From assembly GCA_026168455.1 (NCBI GenBank), contig CM047428.1:86880594-86944593 (forward strand): DNA of 64,000 nucleotides. Direction: 5' to 3'. How positions within the stretch are numbered: the stretch's first letter is position 1; each line of letters opens with the position of its first letter. Made by a program: the position numbers and the translations under genes. Positions 62,157 to 64,000 of the stretch are shown in pieces. Under the pieces are notes generated by a model, which worked only from the letters and a program-made list of their open reading frames with translations, was not told the DNA's origin and ran no database searches. The stretch comes from Theocolax elegans. Its lineage: Eukaryota > Arthropoda > Insecta > Hymenoptera > Cerocephalidae.

Positions 62157-63699
62157 GAGAGAAAAGCCGCAAAGTTATCCCCTCCCGCGTGCGGCGCGTG
62201 AATGTGTGTGTGTGTGTGTGTGTGAGAGCGCGCGCGCGCGTACGTCTTAACGACGTCGTACCGCGGCGTGGCGTGTGCGGCGCGTCCCTACAGCGGCGGC
62301 GGTGGCGGCGGCGAATCTCTCTCGCGCTAGCGTGCGTTATCACGTGACCCACGCTACCCGCCATCTTTGGGCTTCCGCCGTATAAACATACAACATACGT
62401 ATACACGTACGTACGCACGTACACACACGTACACAGAGGCGCAGAGCCATAGGCACGTATATAGGGAAGGGAAGCAGAGGGAATCGAATCAGGTTTGTGT
62501 GTGTGCGCGCGTACCGTATCGTATATAGCCGTCGTTGCTCGTTCCTCGTTGGTGCCGACTGCCGACGCGAAAATCCACGAGAATTACGTTCTCCCGATTA
62601 GACCGGTATTTACCCGAGAGTTAGGCTCGCGAGTACCCGGTACCCGCGTGAATCGACGAGTCGCCACTCGCCAGTCCCACCGAGTTTTTATCATTATTTG
62701 AAATTTGTTGTTTACCTCCGGCGCGCAGTCGTATAGGCATAACTGCCGCGTATAAGTAACCGCGTACCGAGTGTGCGTGCGTGCGAATAAGGTATAGACG
62801 TAGATAGCCGGGTGAACAAGGACCAAAACGGACGAGCCGATAAATTATTCCTCCGAAAATTCGAGAATCTACGTGGACAAACGTCGAGGGAAAAAAATAA
62901 ACAAATAGAGAGAGGGAGAATTGGTCCAAGTGGAAGATCGTTGGGAGTTGTGTATCATCGTGAATCCCAGCCAGTGCCGGGGAGAGATATACACTGCAAG
63001 CGCAAATCGAGGAGAGCCGTAAACTCGTAACAGTCTTATAAGACTCGTAAGACTCGTAAGCGCGAAGCGCAAAGCACAAAGCGCAAAGGAAAGCAAAGCA
63101 TAGGAAAGCGTAAAGCGTAACGCGCGGGCGCAGGTGGCGCGCTCTGACGGTTCGAGTGGAGTAGTAGTCGTTGATTCGAAGCTCGTGGACGGCGGCTGCT
63201 CGCGCCTCGCGGTCGGTCATCTCGTCTCATCGCCAATCGCCATAGGTACACATTGCACACAGCCACACATCGAAGCGCGGGCAATAGGTACGCACGCTCG
63301 CACCGTGAGGTCCGTCAGAGAGTGAGATAGTGCGCGTGTGCGTGTGTGTAGCCGTACTAGCACTAGCAGTAGCAGTAGCAGTGAGAAAAGACGACTCGGA
63401 GCTCGGAGCGCAGTCTCCCTCCAAGCGAAGACCACCAACCGAACCAACCGAACCAATCGAGAGAGCCGAGATTCGCCGCGACTCTCCTCGTCTCCTGAGA
63501 GACGAATACCTAATTCCTCTCCAATTTCTCGCTCTTGGCCTTTTTTTATTTTCTTTCCTTTGTGCCGACTCCTTCGCTCGTTCTCCCTACCTACCTACCT
63601 ACCACTCTCCTTCCCGCCCTCTCATTCCTCTCTATCTCTCTCTATCTCTCTCTGGCGCTTGATCGAGCCGACCGGCGTAACGCGTAAATATTACACATC
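61980..63699 (+). promoter_or_regulatory. CpG-rich promoter and 5' leader of the gene starting at 63700
   Basis: Composition switches to CpG-rich for about 1.7 kb. It holds a GA tract (62123-62153), a TG tract (62203-62224), GTAC/CGTA-rich DNA (62393-62450), GCAAA-type tandem units (63060-63121), AGCAGT units (63365-63382) and CTACCTAC repeats (63588-63603). Long overlapping frames here on both strands are compositional. Splice sites of possible upstream non-coding exons could not be assigned. Confidence 0.5.
62123..62153. repeat. (GA)n microsatellite
   Basis: About 14 GA units with one GT change. Confidence 0.85.
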
Positions 63700-63756
63700 A
63701 TGTCGGACATCAAAGCAGACTCCAAGACCGAGAACAGCGTCGACGATCCCGTCAAG
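63700..63756 (+). CDS. First coding exon of an unidentified gene
   Basis: Nineteen codons, MSDIKADSKTENSVDDPVK, end exactly at a consensus GTAAGT donor, phase 0. The segment is acidic, polar and probably disordered. The ATG is preceded by CATC (C at -3), a weak context, but the abrupt end at a perfect donor and the CpG-rich leader support a real first coding exon. The gene continues to the right of the window. I do not recognise the product. Confidence 0.6.
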
Positions 63757-63901
63757 GTAAGTCTAACTCTCTCTTCTCTTTATTTTTTTTCCTGCGCGAG
63801 CGCGCGCGACCCTGTGTGTGCGTGTACGTGTGCGTGTGCGTGTGCGTGTGTGGGTAGAGAGACAGAGAAGACTACACCCGACTCGAACGCTCTTCTCCTC
63901 G

Positions 63902-63941
<40 letters not shown>

Positions 63942-64000
63942 CGCGTGTGAGCGCGCGATAGTCGGCTGGAAATAACCCACGGATCGGCGATCGCGTCGTT
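63757..64000 (+). other. Start of intron 1 of the gene beginning at 63700
   Basis: GC-rich intronic DNA with TG/CG dinucleotide tracts, including an uninterrupted TG run at 63904-63937. Confidence 0.55.

Noticed and set aside
62104..63975. Frames up to 199 codons on both strands near the right end
   Set aside because: They include dinucleotide repeats translated as HTHT or VCVC and overlap on both strands; only the 63700-63756 exon ends at a proper donor.
1..64000. CRISPR arrays, bacterial operons, rRNA genes, TTAGG telomere repeats
   Set aside because: No spaced direct repeats, no prokaryotic gene layout, no rRNA-like GC blocks and no TTAGG arrays were seen.

Overview
This is nuclear DNA from an insect, probably a hymenopteran. 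Genes have introns with GT/AG boundaries. The intergenic and intronic DNA is very AT-rich and full of microsatellites, while some promoter regions are CpG-rich (about 13.4-14.3 kb and 62-64 kb). Hymenoptera is an inference from base composition and from the protein variants; the sequence does not prove it. All exon models below were built by hand from reading frame and splice phase.

Layout, left to right. 1-13.37 kb has no recognisable exon and is best read as a long intron (or flank) of a DIRAS-type small GTPase gene, whose first coding exon is at 13374-13511 (-). ARL14EP-like (15194-15753, -, 3 exons) and the DEAH-box helicase kurz/DHX37 (16411-22920, +, 17 exons, 1197 aa) are divergent. 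TMX2 (23977-25103, -, 5 exons, 276 aa) converges on kurz. A complete Ty3/gypsy LTR retrotransposon (25918-31398, -) lies about 0.8 kb upstream of TMX2. It has 367-bp LTRs that read as identical, a 5-bp target duplication, a tRNA-Trp primer site, intact gag and pol, and a -1 frameshift heptamer. 31.4-40.3 kb holds no gene I can see. A ten-exon gene for a PRRT3/4-like seven-helix membrane protein with a long loop rich in RRxS motifs runs 40299-53264 (-); its introns carry foldback elements. 53.3-57.0 kb is non-coding. POP7 (Rpp20) and TMEM203 follow each other on the - strand at 57073-58697 with only 24 nt between the POP7 stop and the TMEM203 ATG. CSTF1 (CstF50; 59284-60886, +) is divergent from POP7. 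The window ends with a CpG-rich promoter/leader and a 19-codon first coding exon (63700-63756, +) of a gene I cannot identify.

The cellular genes are mostly housekeeping: ribosome biogenesis (kurz), RNase P/MRP (POP7), mRNA 3'-end formation (CSTF1) and ER membrane biology (TMX2, TMEM203). The points most worth a second look are the likely dicistronic POP7-TMEM203 unit, the intact and apparently young CsRn1/Kabuki-type retrotransposon (its pol frame runs through the polypurine tract into the 3' LTR, and it reads toward TMX2), the RRxS-rich loop of the seven-helix protein, and the large imperfect inverted repeats in that gene's introns.
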